A stretch of 64,000 nucleotides of DNA from JBGSMF01 sp964651475. GTDB taxonomy: Bacteria > Chloroflexota > Anaerolineae > Fen-1058. Under the pieces are notes generated by a model, which was given only the letters and a program-made list of their open reading frames with translations, was not told where the DNA came from and searched no databases. The stretch is taken from the NCBI GenBank assembly GCA_964651475.1, contig CAZYXV010000013.1, positions 57,112 to 121,111 on the forward strand, given 5' to 3'. The number at the start of each line of letters is the position of its first letter. Position 1 is the stretch's first letter. The position numbers and the translations under genes are program-made. This document shows positions 44,448 to 52,433 of the stretch, in pieces.

Positions 44448-46658
44448 ATGAAGGATAAAAAATCCAATCACGTTTCTCTGGCAGTGCGATGGGATTATGC
44501 CCAGGCTATGCGCCAATCCGGCGACGAGGCCGGCGCCGCGCGCGAGTTGACGGCACTCCTCGAACGCGACCCGGAACGGCCCGAGGCGTGGCGGGTTCTG
44601 GCCGAATTGTACGCCGCGCGCTGGGAGGACAAGTCGCAAGCGTGCCTTGACGCGGCGCGTGTCTTGTCGGGGAGCAATCCACAACCATTAGCGGCAGAGG
44701 GGCCAGGCAGCCAACTTGGTCGCGTGCTCCTGGCGCAGGCTGCCTGGCGCGCCGGACACGTCGATCAGGCAGAATCCATTTGCCGGTCAGCCGTGGAGAC
44801 CTGGCCGATGTGCGTCCAGTTCCATCTTATCCTGGCGGTCTGCCTGGCGAGCCGGGGCGAACACGAATTGGCTGTGGACCACGTGCGCCTGGTGCGCACC
44901 TTCGACCCGGATGGGGAAGTGTGGAGGAGGTGGGAAGCGCAAGGAAAAGCGGATGAGGAAGCAAGTGAACAAAGGAGTCAAGTGGCGGAGGCGGCGCGCA
45001 AAACGATTGACGATGTGGCGCGCTCGCTCGAGCCGGCCGCTAGGCGCAAGAAACCCTTTCACGCCATTATCAGCGCGCGCCTGGCGCTGGCGCGCATCTG
45101 CGGCTCACATTCTTTGGCGGTCGAACAGGCTATGATCGAACTGGCCGCGCTGGTTGCTCGCTGCGAGGATATAGCCGCCGAGACGCTTTGGATAGACGAC
45201 GCCGGGGCGCTGGCGCCGTTTGGCCTGAGGCCGGTGACGTGTGACGCGGCCAGCATTTGCCAACTGCTGGATGGATTGGATGATGCGTTGGATACGCGAG
45301 GCTTGCAGCTCGCGTCGGTCTTGATCGTCGGCGGCGACGAAATCATCCCATTCCACCGGCTGCCCAATCCAACGGACGACCAGGACGCCGATGTGCCAAC
45401 CGATGCGCCCTACGGCTGCCGCGCTGAAAGAGATGTCCATTCTATTGAGGCGTTGGCGTTTCCCGATCGCCTGGTGGGCCGCATGCCGCACAGCGCGTTG
45501 ACCGAAAAGCCCGACAATGCTGCCGATATGCTTTTGCAGCAACTGCGAGCAGCCTGCCGGGCGCGAATCGAATCGCCCCGCGCCAGGGATCTGGGCAGCT
45601 TGTTGCGCTGGCTCATTGGCCGCCGGGCAGGCGCCGCCCCGCTGCGCAGTTTTGGCTACGCCGCCAGTGTGTGGCGGCTAGCCGCGCAAGAGGTGTTCAA
45701 CGTCATTGGCCCGGCGGGGGACATGCGGCTATCGCCGCCTATGGCCGAAGCGGAAGTGGACGACGTGCTGGCCCAGCTCGCCCCGCAACTGGCATATTTC
45801 AATCTGCACGGTTTGGTGGATTCGCCCCACTGGTACGGCCAACGCGCCCCAGAACTTGGCGATTATCCGCCGTTCCCGGTGGCGCTATCTCCCACGAATA
45901 TTAATCGCCCGGCGCGAGCAGTGTTTACAGCCGCGTGTTATGGCGCGCACGTGGCCAAGCGTGACGCCAGCACTTGTATCGCTCTGCGCTTTATGCAAGC
46001 GGGAACGTGGGCCTTTGTGGGATCAACAACGGTGGCGTATGGCGGGCTAGACAAGCCGCTGGTGGGCGCTGATTTGCTAGGGAGCTTGTTTTGGAAGTAC
46101 ATCGTCGAGGGATATTCTTCGGGCGAAGCGTTGCGCCAGGCCAAAACGGGCTTTGCCAGGCAGATGCAGGACCGCCAGGGATACCTGGATGGCGAGGACA
46201 TGAAAACGCTCGCCAGTTTTGTGCTGCTGGGCGATCCGCTTGTAGCGCCGGCGGCCAGGCCACAAAGCGATGTCCACCTGAAAGCATCCCTTTCCAAAAC
46301 AAGGGCGCAATTTGAGGCCAGCGCGCCATCGCCGCTGCTGTGCACGCACGGCGCGCGCCGCCGCGCACGCGCCCAGTTGCCCGAAGAATACCTCTTAAAG
46401 ATCAAGCAGCACGTCATCCACGCATTGCCTGAAATGAGCGGCGCGGCGCTGCGCGTTTCTCTGCCCGCCATTCCTTGGCCCGCCTCGTGTGTGCAGTGCG
46501 ATGGGGAATGTAGCGACAAAATCGCCAAATCGGCGGGGTTTTCGGTGCAGGTGTCGCTATCTGCTTCGCTGCCTTATGGCGATTATTGCGGCGTGCAGGT
46601 GGTGCGCGTGACGCTGGACAGTGCGGGTAAAATTGCCAAAATGGCAGTGTCAAAGTGA
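44448..46658 (+). CDS. TPR protein with C25/caspase-like cysteine peptidase domain
   Basis: 736 residues, cytoplasmic. TPR-like helices occupy about 10-150. From about 200 to 605 is a peptidase of the C25/CHAT/caspase fold: VLIVGGDEIIPFHRLPNP, then RLVGRMPHS, the catalytic histidine in AYFNLHGLVDSPHWYG (H454), the catalytic cysteine in VFTAACYGAH (C497), GTWAFVGSTTVAYGG and the closing FVLLGDPLVAP. A charged linker follows, and a C-terminal domain (about 645-736) ends VVRVTLDSAGKIAKMAV, resembling the 78-residue protein at 49613-49849. Caspase-fold enzymes cut proteins at selected sites. The adjacent NTPase-TPR gene suggests regulated activation. Substrate unknown. Confidence 0.83.
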   Translation: MKDKKSNHVSLAVRWDYAQAMRQSGDEAGAARELTALLERDPERPEAWRVLAELYAARWEDKSQACLDAARVLSGSNPQPLAAEGPGSQLGRVLLAQAAWRAGHVDQAESICRSAVETWPMCVQFHLILAVCLASRGEHELAVDHVRLVRTFDPDGEVWRRWEAQGKADEEASEQRSQVAEAARKTIDDVARSLEPAARRKKPFHAIISARLALARICGSHSLAVEQAMIELAALVARCEDIAAETLWIDDAGALAPFGLRPVTCDAASICQLLDGLDDALDTRGLQLASVLIVGGDEIIPFHRLPNPTDDQDADVPTDAPYGCRAERDVHSIEALAFPDRLVGRMPHSALTEKPDNAADMLLQQLRAACRARIESPRARDLGSLLRWLIGRRAGAAPLRSFGYAASVWRLAAQEVFNVIGPAGDMRLSPPMAEAEVDDVLAQLAPQLAYFNLHGLVDSPHWYGQRAPELGDYPPFPVALSPTNINRPARAVFTAACYGAHVAKRDASTCIALRFMQAGTWAFVGSTTVAYGGLDKPLVGADLLGSLFWKYIVEGYSSGEALRQAKTGFARQMQDRQGYLDGEDMKTLASFVLLGDPLVAPAARPQSDVHLKASLSKTRAQFEASAPSPLLCTHGARRRARAQLPEEYLLKIKQHVIHALPEMSGAALRVSLPAIPWPASCVQCDGECSDKIAKSAGFSVQVSLSASLPYGDYCGVQVVRVTLDSAGKIAKMAVSK

Positions 46659-46670
46659 AAGGCGGCCAAT

Positions 46671-48035
46671 ATGCAGATTCAAGACTTGCCACGCCCCAAG
46701 GATGACACCGGCATTGGGTTCCACTATTACCCGGATGTGTATCATTACAGCCGCGAGGATATAAAGCGGTGGATGCCGGAACTTTTAACGATGGGCGCAA
46801 GCTGGCTGATGGTGCTTTCGGATCTGACCGAGTGCATCCCCGAGGCTTTTATCCGCGAATTGATCGCCAATCACATCGAGCCGGTGGTGCGCATTTATAC
46901 GCCGGTGGTCTATCCCGTAGACTTGAGCGCGCTGCGCCAGTTGGCCCAAGACTATAGCCGCTGGGGTGTGCATTACGTACACATCTTTAACGAGCCTAAC
47001 CTGGATTACGAGTGGAGCCCCGACGAATGGAGCAAGCCGGCCCTGGTAGATCGCTTTATGGCAATTCAGATTCCATGTTTGCAGGCCATGGCCGACGCTG
47101 GCGTGACGCCGTTGTTCGCGCCGCTGGCGCCGGGCGGGGCGTACTGGGATTTGGCGTTTTTCAAGACGGCGATGACTGTGCTGGCGGCGCGCGCGAGGCC
47201 GGCGCTGATTGAACAGATGGGCGTGTGCGTGCACAATTACGCGCTCAATCGTCCACTCACGTGGGGCAAGGGCGGCGCGGCGCGTTGGCCGCAGGCGCGC
47301 CCTTATTACACGCCGCCCGACAGCCAGGATCACCAGGGCTTTTATTTGTTTGAATGGTACGACGAGGTGATTCGCGCGTGCCTGGGCCGCTCGCTGCCGC
47401 TGGTGTGCGGCGAAAACGGCAGCCGCGTGGGCGACGCGCAACTGGCCGAGTTTCCGCCCATCACGCCGGAGCGCCACGCCGAGGTTCACGTGGATATGTG
47501 CAAGATGGTGATGGAAGGCCAGACGCCGGACTATATTTTCAACAATGCGTTTTGGTTGATCGCCAACGGCGACGGCAATCCTTTTGAGGCGCACGCCTGG
47601 TACAAGGCCGATGGCAGCCACTTGCCGTCCGTCGAGGCAATCAAGGCGCTCGACAAACACCCGCGCTCGACCGCGCCGCGCCCGCTTCAGCCCGCGTCCA
47701 AGCCGGATGCCAACCGGTCTCTATATCATTACGTGTTGTTGCCCGTTTTTGAATCGGGGCCTTCGGAATGGTACTGGGGTCTGGTGGCCGAATACGTCAA
47801 GACATTCCAACCGGCGTGCGGATTCAATCCCGCAGAAGCGCAGCTGGCGCGTTATGTCACCATCATCGGCAATCATCGCGGCACATCGGCGACGATAGAA
47901 GACAATTTGCGCGCCGCCGGCTGCATGGTGGAACGCATCGCCGGACGCGACGGCGATGCCATCCACGCCGCGCTGCACGAATTGATCAGCCGCGGGCAGC
48001 GCTTTTGCACATTGGAAGAGGAAGCATCAACGTGA
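46671..48035 (+). CDS. Cytoplasmic glycosidase-like TIM-barrel protein
   Basis: 454 residues without signal peptide. The first 340 residues resemble clan-A glycoside hydrolases: acid/base glutamate in VHIFNEPNLDYEW (E108) and a candidate nucleophile in LPLVCGENGSR (E248), with aromatic clusters expected in a sugar-binding groove (FYLFEWYDEV, YIFNNAFWLIANGDGNPFEAHAW). The last 100 residues form a separate alpha/beta part (LARYVTIIGNHRGTSATIED). A secretion signal is lacking, unusual for this class. It lies in the cluster between the peptidase (12 bases) and the MraZ-like gene (4-base GTGA overlap), so co-expression is clear though the role is not. Confidence 0.75.
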   Translation: MQIQDLPRPKDDTGIGFHYYPDVYHYSREDIKRWMPELLTMGASWLMVLSDLTECIPEAFIRELIANHIEPVVRIYTPVVYPVDLSALRQLAQDYSRWGVHYVHIFNEPNLDYEWSPDEWSKPALVDRFMAIQIPCLQAMADAGVTPLFAPLAPGGAYWDLAFFKTAMTVLAARARPALIEQMGVCVHNYALNRPLTWGKGGAARWPQARPYYTPPDSQDHQGFYLFEWYDEVIRACLGRSLPLVCGENGSRVGDAQLAEFPPITPERHAEVHVDMCKMVMEGQTPDYIFNNAFWLIANGDGNPFEAHAWYKADGSHLPSVEAIKALDKHPRSTAPRPLQPASKPDANRSLYHYVLLPVFESGPSEWYWGLVAEYVKTFQPACGFNPAEAQLARYVTIIGNHRGTSATIEDNLRAAGCMVERIAGRDGDAIHAALHELISRGQRFCTLEEEAST

Positions 48036-48454
48036 TTTTGTATGGACAGTACGTCGTCGAGCTTGGCGCGGATGGCCGTTGGGCCGCGCCGGACCCGTTC
48101 GCGGCGGCATTGGCCCAGGGCAGTGTGATGACGGCCGGCCTGGATGGGTGTTTGTGGCTGTATCCGGCGCTGACCTGGCAAGCGTTTGTCGAGCGAGTGC
48201 GGCCTTTGGCGTTAACGAATCCCGCGGCGCGCGAATTTACCCGGCACGTTTTTGGGCGCGCGTACTCGCTTGCGCCAGACGGGGGCAGGCTCGCGCTGCC
48301 TCCGCCGCTGCGCAGCCTGGCGGCGATTGAGCGAGAACTGATTATGGCCGGGATGATAGACCACTTGGAGCTGTGGTCGCCCGAGCGGTGGCAGGCGCAG
48401 ATGGCGCGCGCGGGCGCGGCGTGGGAGGCGGGGTTGGCAGTGTTGGGGGTGTAA
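48032..48454 (+). CDS. MraZ-like transcriptional regulator
   Basis: 140 residues from the GTG at 48032, overlapping the glycosidase-like gene by 4 bases (GTGA). It carries both SpoVT/AbrB-like halves of MraZ: MILYGQYVVELGADGRWAAP with VMTAGLDGCLWLYPALTWQ, then NPAAREFTRHVFGRAYS, DGGRLALPPPLR, and LELWSPERWQ. Length is normal for MraZ. MraZ is a DNA-binding repressor at the head of the dcw (division and cell wall) cluster; here it directly precedes an FtsZ-like gene, outside a dcw cluster. It probably controls that pair or the whole cluster. Confidence 0.85.
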   Translation: MILYGQYVVELGADGRWAAPDPFAAALAQGSVMTAGLDGCLWLYPALTWQAFVERVRPLALTNPAAREFTRHVFGRAYSLAPDGGRLALPPPLRSLAAIERELIMAGMIDHLELWSPERWQAQMARAGAAWEAGLAVLGV

Positions 48455-48456
48455 AG

Positions 48457-49548
48457 GTGCCAGATAAAGAGGCGTTCCGCTTGCCGCACGTTGTCGTGAT
48501 GGGCGTGGGAGGGGGTGGATGCAACGCCATAGATCGCATGATCCAGGTGGGCATCCCCGGCGTGAGTTACGTGGCGTGCAACACCGACCGCCAGGCATTG
48601 CGGCGCAGCGAGGCTGGCGTCAAGGTGCAAATCGGGCCGCTCTGCACGCGCGGGCTGGGCGCGGGCGGGCAGATCGAGGTTGGGCAAGCCGCTGCCGCAG
48701 AGAGCCACGACGAAATTGCGCGCGCTCTACAAGGCGCTGACCTGGTTTTTATCACAGCGGGTATGGGGGGCGGCACAGGCAGCGGCGCCGCGTCGGCGGC
48801 GGCCGAGATCGCGCATCAACTTGGCGCGATGACGGTGGCGGTGGTCACGCTGCCCTTTGCGTTCGAAGGCGCGCGCCGCCATACGTTGGCGCAAATCGGG
48901 TTAGAGCGCCTGCGCTGCGCAGTAGATACGTTGATTGTGGTGCCCAACGACCGGCTGCTCCGCTTGGTGGATCCAAAGATCACGCTCGACGTGGCGTTTC
49001 GCATTGCCGACGATGTGCTGCGCCAGGGCGTGCAGGGTGTGGCCGAATTGGTTACGCAGTCCGGGCTGATCAATTTGAGTTTTGCCAATCTAAAGGCTAT
49101 ACTTGGATTGCGTGGGGGAGCGTTTTTTTCGGTCGGTTACGGGCGCGGCCCATCCCGCGTAGCCCAGGCCGTACACACGGCGCTGGGACACCCGTTGTTG
49201 GATATTGACACGCTCGACGCGGCCAACGGCGTGCTGGTTCACGTCACCGTGGGGCCGCAAGCCACGCTATCTGAAGTGACCCAGGTGGTCGGCGAAATCA
49301 CGCGCGCGGCCGGGCCAGAAGCCGAGGTGGCTTTTGGCGCGACGATTGACATGCAGATGGAACAAGACGCTATCCAGGTGATCCTGGTGATGACGGGCGT
49401 GGGCGAGCCGCCGCCCCAGTTGCCGGAACTGCGCGCCGTTCAAGATGAGCCAATTGAGGTTTGCGCGCTGCCGCGAGCACAAGTGGCTAATGCAGCCGTG
49501 CGCGACGCATTGGATATACCGGCGTTTTTGCGGCGACGGCAGATGTGA
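48457..49548 (+). CDS. FtsZ-like tubulin homologue with altered T7 loop
   Basis: 363 residues from the GTG at 48457, 2 bases after the MraZ-like stop. It has VVVMGVGGGGCNAIDRM, CNTDRQAL, TRGLGAGGQ and the GTP-binding signature GMGGGTGSG (residues 102-110). At the T7 synergy loop, canonical FtsZ reads N-x-D-x-x-D; here GLINLSFANLK keeps N206 but has S208 and N211, replacing both catalytic aspartates. The C-terminal tail DIPAFLRRR, the peptide that binds FtsA, SepF or ZipA partners, is intact. It should therefore bind GTP but hydrolyse it poorly after assembly, which points to a stabilised, capping or dominant form rather than the standard division protein. Whether a normal ftsZ exists elsewhere is not visible. 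Confidence 0.9.
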   Translation: MPDKEAFRLPHVVVMGVGGGGCNAIDRMIQVGIPGVSYVACNTDRQALRRSEAGVKVQIGPLCTRGLGAGGQIEVGQAAAAESHDEIARALQGADLVFITAGMGGGTGSGAASAAAEIAHQLGAMTVAVVTLPFAFEGARRHTLAQIGLERLRCAVDTLIVVPNDRLLRLVDPKITLDVAFRIADDVLRQGVQGVAELVTQSGLINLSFANLKAILGLRGGAFFSVGYGRGPSRVAQAVHTALGHPLLDIDTLDAANGVLVHVTVGPQATLSEVTQVVGEITRAAGPEAEVAFGATIDMQMEQDAIQVILVMTGVGEPPPQLPELRAVQDEPIEVCALPRAQVANAAVRDALDIPAFLRRRQM

Positions 49549-49554
49549 GGCGTA

Positions 49555-49581
49555 TTGCGTAGTGCGTATTGCGTAGTGCCG
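49555..49581 (+). repeat. Short direct repeat between the FtsZ-like and 78-residue genes
   Basis: GCGTAGTGCGTATTGCGTAGTG contains overlapping copies of CGTATTGCGTAGTG. A related CGTATTGCGTACTGCG occurs at 55078-55093. It looks like a dispersed intergenic sequence. Confidence 0.45.
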
Positions 49582-49612
49582 TAGGCAGTGTGCACCACGA
49601 GAGGTTACAAGC

Positions 49613-49849
49613 ATGGCTATGGAATTGCTTGACAAAGACACACTTGCACAAGTCAATCAACGAGTGTATCAAGTGTTCCCTGAACTCGAGGGAGTACACC
49701 CGGCGCACAAGCGCGCGCCAGCCGGCCCGAACGTCATCTTGACCTATCGCCAACAAAGTGCGGCGGAAGGTGGACTTGTTATCGAGCGCGTGGTGCGCGT
49801 CACTGTCACGCCAGAAGGGCAGGTGGTCAAGATATCCACGTCACACTAA
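49613..49849 (+). CDS. 78-residue protein resembling the C-terminal domain of the C25-like peptidase
   Basis: ATG with GAGAGG 8 bases upstream. The first half (LAQVNQRVYQVFPELEGV) and the closing strand (IERVVRVTVTPEGQVVKIST) parallel the end of the peptidase at 44448-46658 (LLKIKQHVIHALPEMSGA and VQVVRVTLDSAGKIAKMAVS), with the same spacing order. A stand-alone copy of an enzyme's accessory domain could serve as adaptor, inhibitor or substrate-delivery part. It lies 64 bases after the FtsZ-like gene and is the last plus-strand gene before a convergent one. Family not recognised. Confidence 0.7.
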   Translation: MAMELLDKDTLAQVNQRVYQVFPELEGVHPAHKRAPAGPNVILTYRQQSAAEGGLVIERVVRVTVTPEGQVVKISTSH

Positions 49850-49857
49850 AAGTTTGA

Positions 49858-50547
49858 CTATCCTAACAGTTGGTGGATTTGCCCAAACACGTCGTCGAGC
49901 ATGGCCGGGGTCAGGCGGCCTGTTTGGGTGTTTTGACGGCTGGGGTGGTACGAGGCGAGCAGCGCCGGCAAGGGGGATGGGAAGGGATAACACGCGCCGT
50001 GACGAAAGGCCAGTCGCGGCGCGTTCACGCCTTGCTCGCGCAACAGGCCCAGGTAGCCATCAAACGCGATCCGCCCCAGCGCCAGCACCACTTTGACCGA
50101 GGGGAGCAGCGCTAATTCTTGCGCCAGGTAGCGGCGACAATAGAGTTGTTCTTGCCGGGTGGGTTTGTTGTCTGGCGGGGCGCAGCGCACCAGCGCGGTG
50201 ATAAAGGCATTGCGCATTTCTAACCCGTCATCGCGATGACAAGACGTAGGCTGGTTGGCGAACCCGGCGCGGTGCAGCGAGGCGGTGAGGGTATCCGCCG
50301 AGCTATCGCCGGTGAACATGCGCCCGGTGCGATTTGCGCCGTGCGCCGCCGGCGCCAGTCCCACTACCACCAGTTCTGCGTTTCGGTCGCCATAGCCAGG
50401 CACGGGGCGCCCCCAATAGTCCCAATCTCGGAACGCCCGGCGCCTGGTGCGCGCAATCTCTTGCCGATAGGCGGCCAGGCGCGGGCAAGCCGTGCAGTCC
50501 ACAATGCGAGCGTTCAGTTCATCCCAAGACTCATCCCAAGACATCAT
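49858..50547 (-). CDS. Type-5 uracil-DNA glycosylase (UDGb)
   Basis: 229 residues. It has an iron-sulfur UDG layout: N-terminal CTACPRL (C18, C21), motif 1 GLAPAAHGANRTGRMFTGD, and motif 3 ASYHPSRQNTQTGRLTP, the pattern of family 5 (UDGb), which lacks the usual polar catalytic residue in motif 1 and removes uracil and deaminated purines. Two further cysteines (RCAPP, LYCRRYL) complete the cluster ligands. Last gene of a minus-strand operon with alanine racemase and a GNAT; 6 bases separate it from the GNAT stop. Confidence 0.9.
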   Translation of the reverse strand: MMSWDESWDELNARIVDCTACPRLAAYRQEIARTRRRAFRDWDYWGRPVPGYGDRNAELVVVGLAPAAHGANRTGRMFTGDSSADTLTASLHRAGFANQPTSCHRDDGLEMRNAFITALVRCAPPDNKPTRQEQLYCRRYLAQELALLPSVKVVLALGRIAFDGYLGLLREQGVNAPRLAFRHGACYPFPSPLPALLASYHPSRQNTQTGRLTPAMLDDVFGQIHQLLG

Positions 50548-50553
50548 CAGGTA

Positions 50554-51084
50554 TTATTTGTTCAAAAACTCGTTTTGCAGAATGGACATGATGTGCGCGT
50601 CGCAATAGCGACCGTCGTAAAAGTGCGATTGGCGGCGCGTTCCTTCACGTTGAAAGCCGGCTTTTTCGTAGCAGCGAATCGCGCGGGGATTAAAGTCAAA
50701 AACTTCTAACTCTACCCGGTGGAGGTTTAGGGTGCGAAAAGCAAAGCCCACCATCGTGCGGGTGGCGTCGGTACCGTAGCCCTGCCCCCAGTAATCTTTT
50801 TCTCCGAGCGCGATGCCCAAGCCGGCCGCTCTGTTTTTCCAGTCTATGTGGTGCAGGTCAACGTTGCCGATGTGAATCCATTGTTCTCCAACGCCGGCTT
50901 CGATGGCGAACAAAAAATCATCACTGCGCGCAAGGGACTCGATCCACTGTTCTTCTTTCATTTTCGACATAGGCTCGTACATCAAGAGATACTGGCGCAC
51001 CTCGGGGTCGTTGAACCAGCGCACAAACGTCGGGATGTCTTCTCGTTCGATGGCGCGTAACCGAACTCGATCTCCGTATATCAT
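50554..51084 (-). CDS. RimJ/RimL-type GNAT N-acetyltransferase
   Basis: 176 residues, ATG with AAAGGAGAA upstream. It starts YGDRVRLRAIEREDIPTFVRW, contains the acetyl-CoA loop DYWGQGYGTDATRTMVGFAF, and LNLHRVELEVFDFNPRAIRC then YEKAGFQREG, all diagnostic of the RimJ/RimL branch. Such enzymes acetylate protein N-termini, polyamines or antibiotics; substrate not determinable. 2 bases after the racemase stop. Confidence 0.92.
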   Translation of the reverse strand: MIYGDRVRLRAIEREDIPTFVRWFNDPEVRQYLLMYEPMSKMKEEQWIESLARSDDFLFAIEAGVGEQWIHIGNVDLHHIDWKNRAAGLGIALGEKDYWGQGYGTDATRTMVGFAFRTLNLHRVELEVFDFNPRAIRCYEKAGFQREGTRRQSHFYDGRYCDAHIMSILQNEFLNK

Positions 51085-51086
51085 GG

Positions 51087-52217
51087 CTATTCTCCTTTGG
51101 GCATATATACTCGCGCCACGCGCGGCAAAAGCGCGGTGGTGACTTCATAGTTGATCGTGCCGGCCAGTTTGGCTACTTCCTCAGCGCGGATATGCTCTTG
51201 CCCCTGCTGACCCACCAGCACTACTTCGTCGTCTTGCCGCACGCCGGGGATGCCGGTGGCGTCCACCACGAATTGATCCATGCACACGCGCCCCAGGATG
51301 GGCGCGCGCCGTCCGCGGATCAGCACGCTGCTTTTGTTGGAAAGAATGCGATGATAGCCGTCGCCATAGCCCACCGGCACCAGCGCCGCCAGGGTGAGAC
51401 GCTGTGTGACGAATGTGCGGCCATAACTGATGGCCGCACCAGCGGGCAGCTCGCGCACGCGGCTCACCAGGCTTTTGAACGTCAGCGCGGGGCGAATCTC
51501 AAACACCGGCGGCCACTCGTCCGAAGGGTCCAGCCCATACAGGGCAACGCCGGGCCGCACAGCGTCAAAATGCGCCTGGGCAAGCTTCATCGTGGCGGCG
51601 CTGTTGGCAGCGTGGATGATGGGAAATTCAAAGCCGGCCTGGCGCGCGGCAGACATAATATCATTAAACACAGCCAGTTGCCCAAGCGCGTGTATTTGAT
51701 CGGCTGCATCGGCTGTGGCAAAATGCGTGAACAGTCCCTCCAGGTCGAGATGGGGCAGGCGGCGCAGGGCGCGCAGAAAATCCAGCGCCTCGTCCGGCAT
51801 CACCCCGTAGCGACTCATGCCGCTATCCACCTTGACGTGGACGGGCGAGGTCATGCCCAATGCGCCGGCCCGCGCCGAGAGCGCCTCGGCAAATTCTAAC
51901 GTGATCACGCTGGGTGTGAGCCGCCAGCGCGCGACCAGCTCCGCGCCGCTGGGGGGTGTGTAACCCATTACCAGGATGGGGGCATTGATCCCCGCCTGGC
52001 GCAGTTCCACACCTTCGGCGGCGCGATGTACGGCCAGGCGCGTCGCGCCGGCGTTCAACGCCGTCCGCGCCACGGGGATGGCGCCGTGCCCGTAAGCGTT
52101 GGCTTTGACGACGGCGATTACCTGGACGGCCTCGCCTACGTGCCGCTTGAACGCGCGCACGTTAAGGGCAATGGCGTCCAGATCAATTTCGGCCCAGGTG
52201 ATGGTTCCTTCTAACAC
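51087..52217 (-). CDS. alr: Alanine racemase
   Basis: 376 residues, GTG start with GGAGG upstream. The PLP lysine is K38 in VVKANAYGHG; the catalytic base tyrosine region is AAISYGRTF followed by LVPVGYGDGYHR, and the barrel has HVKVDSGMSRYGV and LFTHFATAD. Late MDQFVVDATGIP matches the substrate-entry segment. It supplies D-alanine for peptidoglycan. First gene of the operon with the GNAT and the UDG. Confidence 0.95.
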   Translation of the reverse strand: MLEGTITWAEIDLDAIALNVRAFKRHVGEAVQVIAVVKANAYGHGAIPVARTALNAGATRLAVHRAAEGVELRQAGINAPILVMGYTPPSGAELVARWRLTPSVITLEFAEALSARAGALGMTSPVHVKVDSGMSRYGVMPDEALDFLRALRRLPHLDLEGLFTHFATADAADQIHALGQLAVFNDIMSAARQAGFEFPIIHAANSAATMKLAQAHFDAVRPGVALYGLDPSDEWPPVFEIRPALTFKSLVSRVRELPAGAAISYGRTFVTQRLTLAALVPVGYGDGYHRILSNKSSVLIRGRRAPILGRVCMDQFVVDATGIPGVRQDDEVVLVGQQGQEHIRAEEVAKLAGTINYEVTTALLPRVARVYMPKGE

Positions 52218-52433
52218 GTTTCCTCCAAAAGATGTTTATCCACGAATGCACGCGAGCTTTCAGTACTTGCAGATTTTAAAATTCACCGCTGAGACGCTGA
52301 GAACGCAGAGGGATTTTTGACAAAACTCGGCGACCTCTGTGCCTCTGCGGTGAGTTGAGACTCACGAAGGTAAAAAGTGCAAAACCTCTGTTTATATTCG
52401 CGCAGATTCGTGGGTCAAAATCCGGCCGCGGCG

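Noticed and set aside
52218..52433. Gene or regulator in the gap upstream of alr
   Set aside because: Contains only repeat-like text (GCTGAGACGCTGAGAACGC, CTCTGTGCCTCTGCGG) and imperfect copies of ATCCACGAAT; no frame or promoter I can support.
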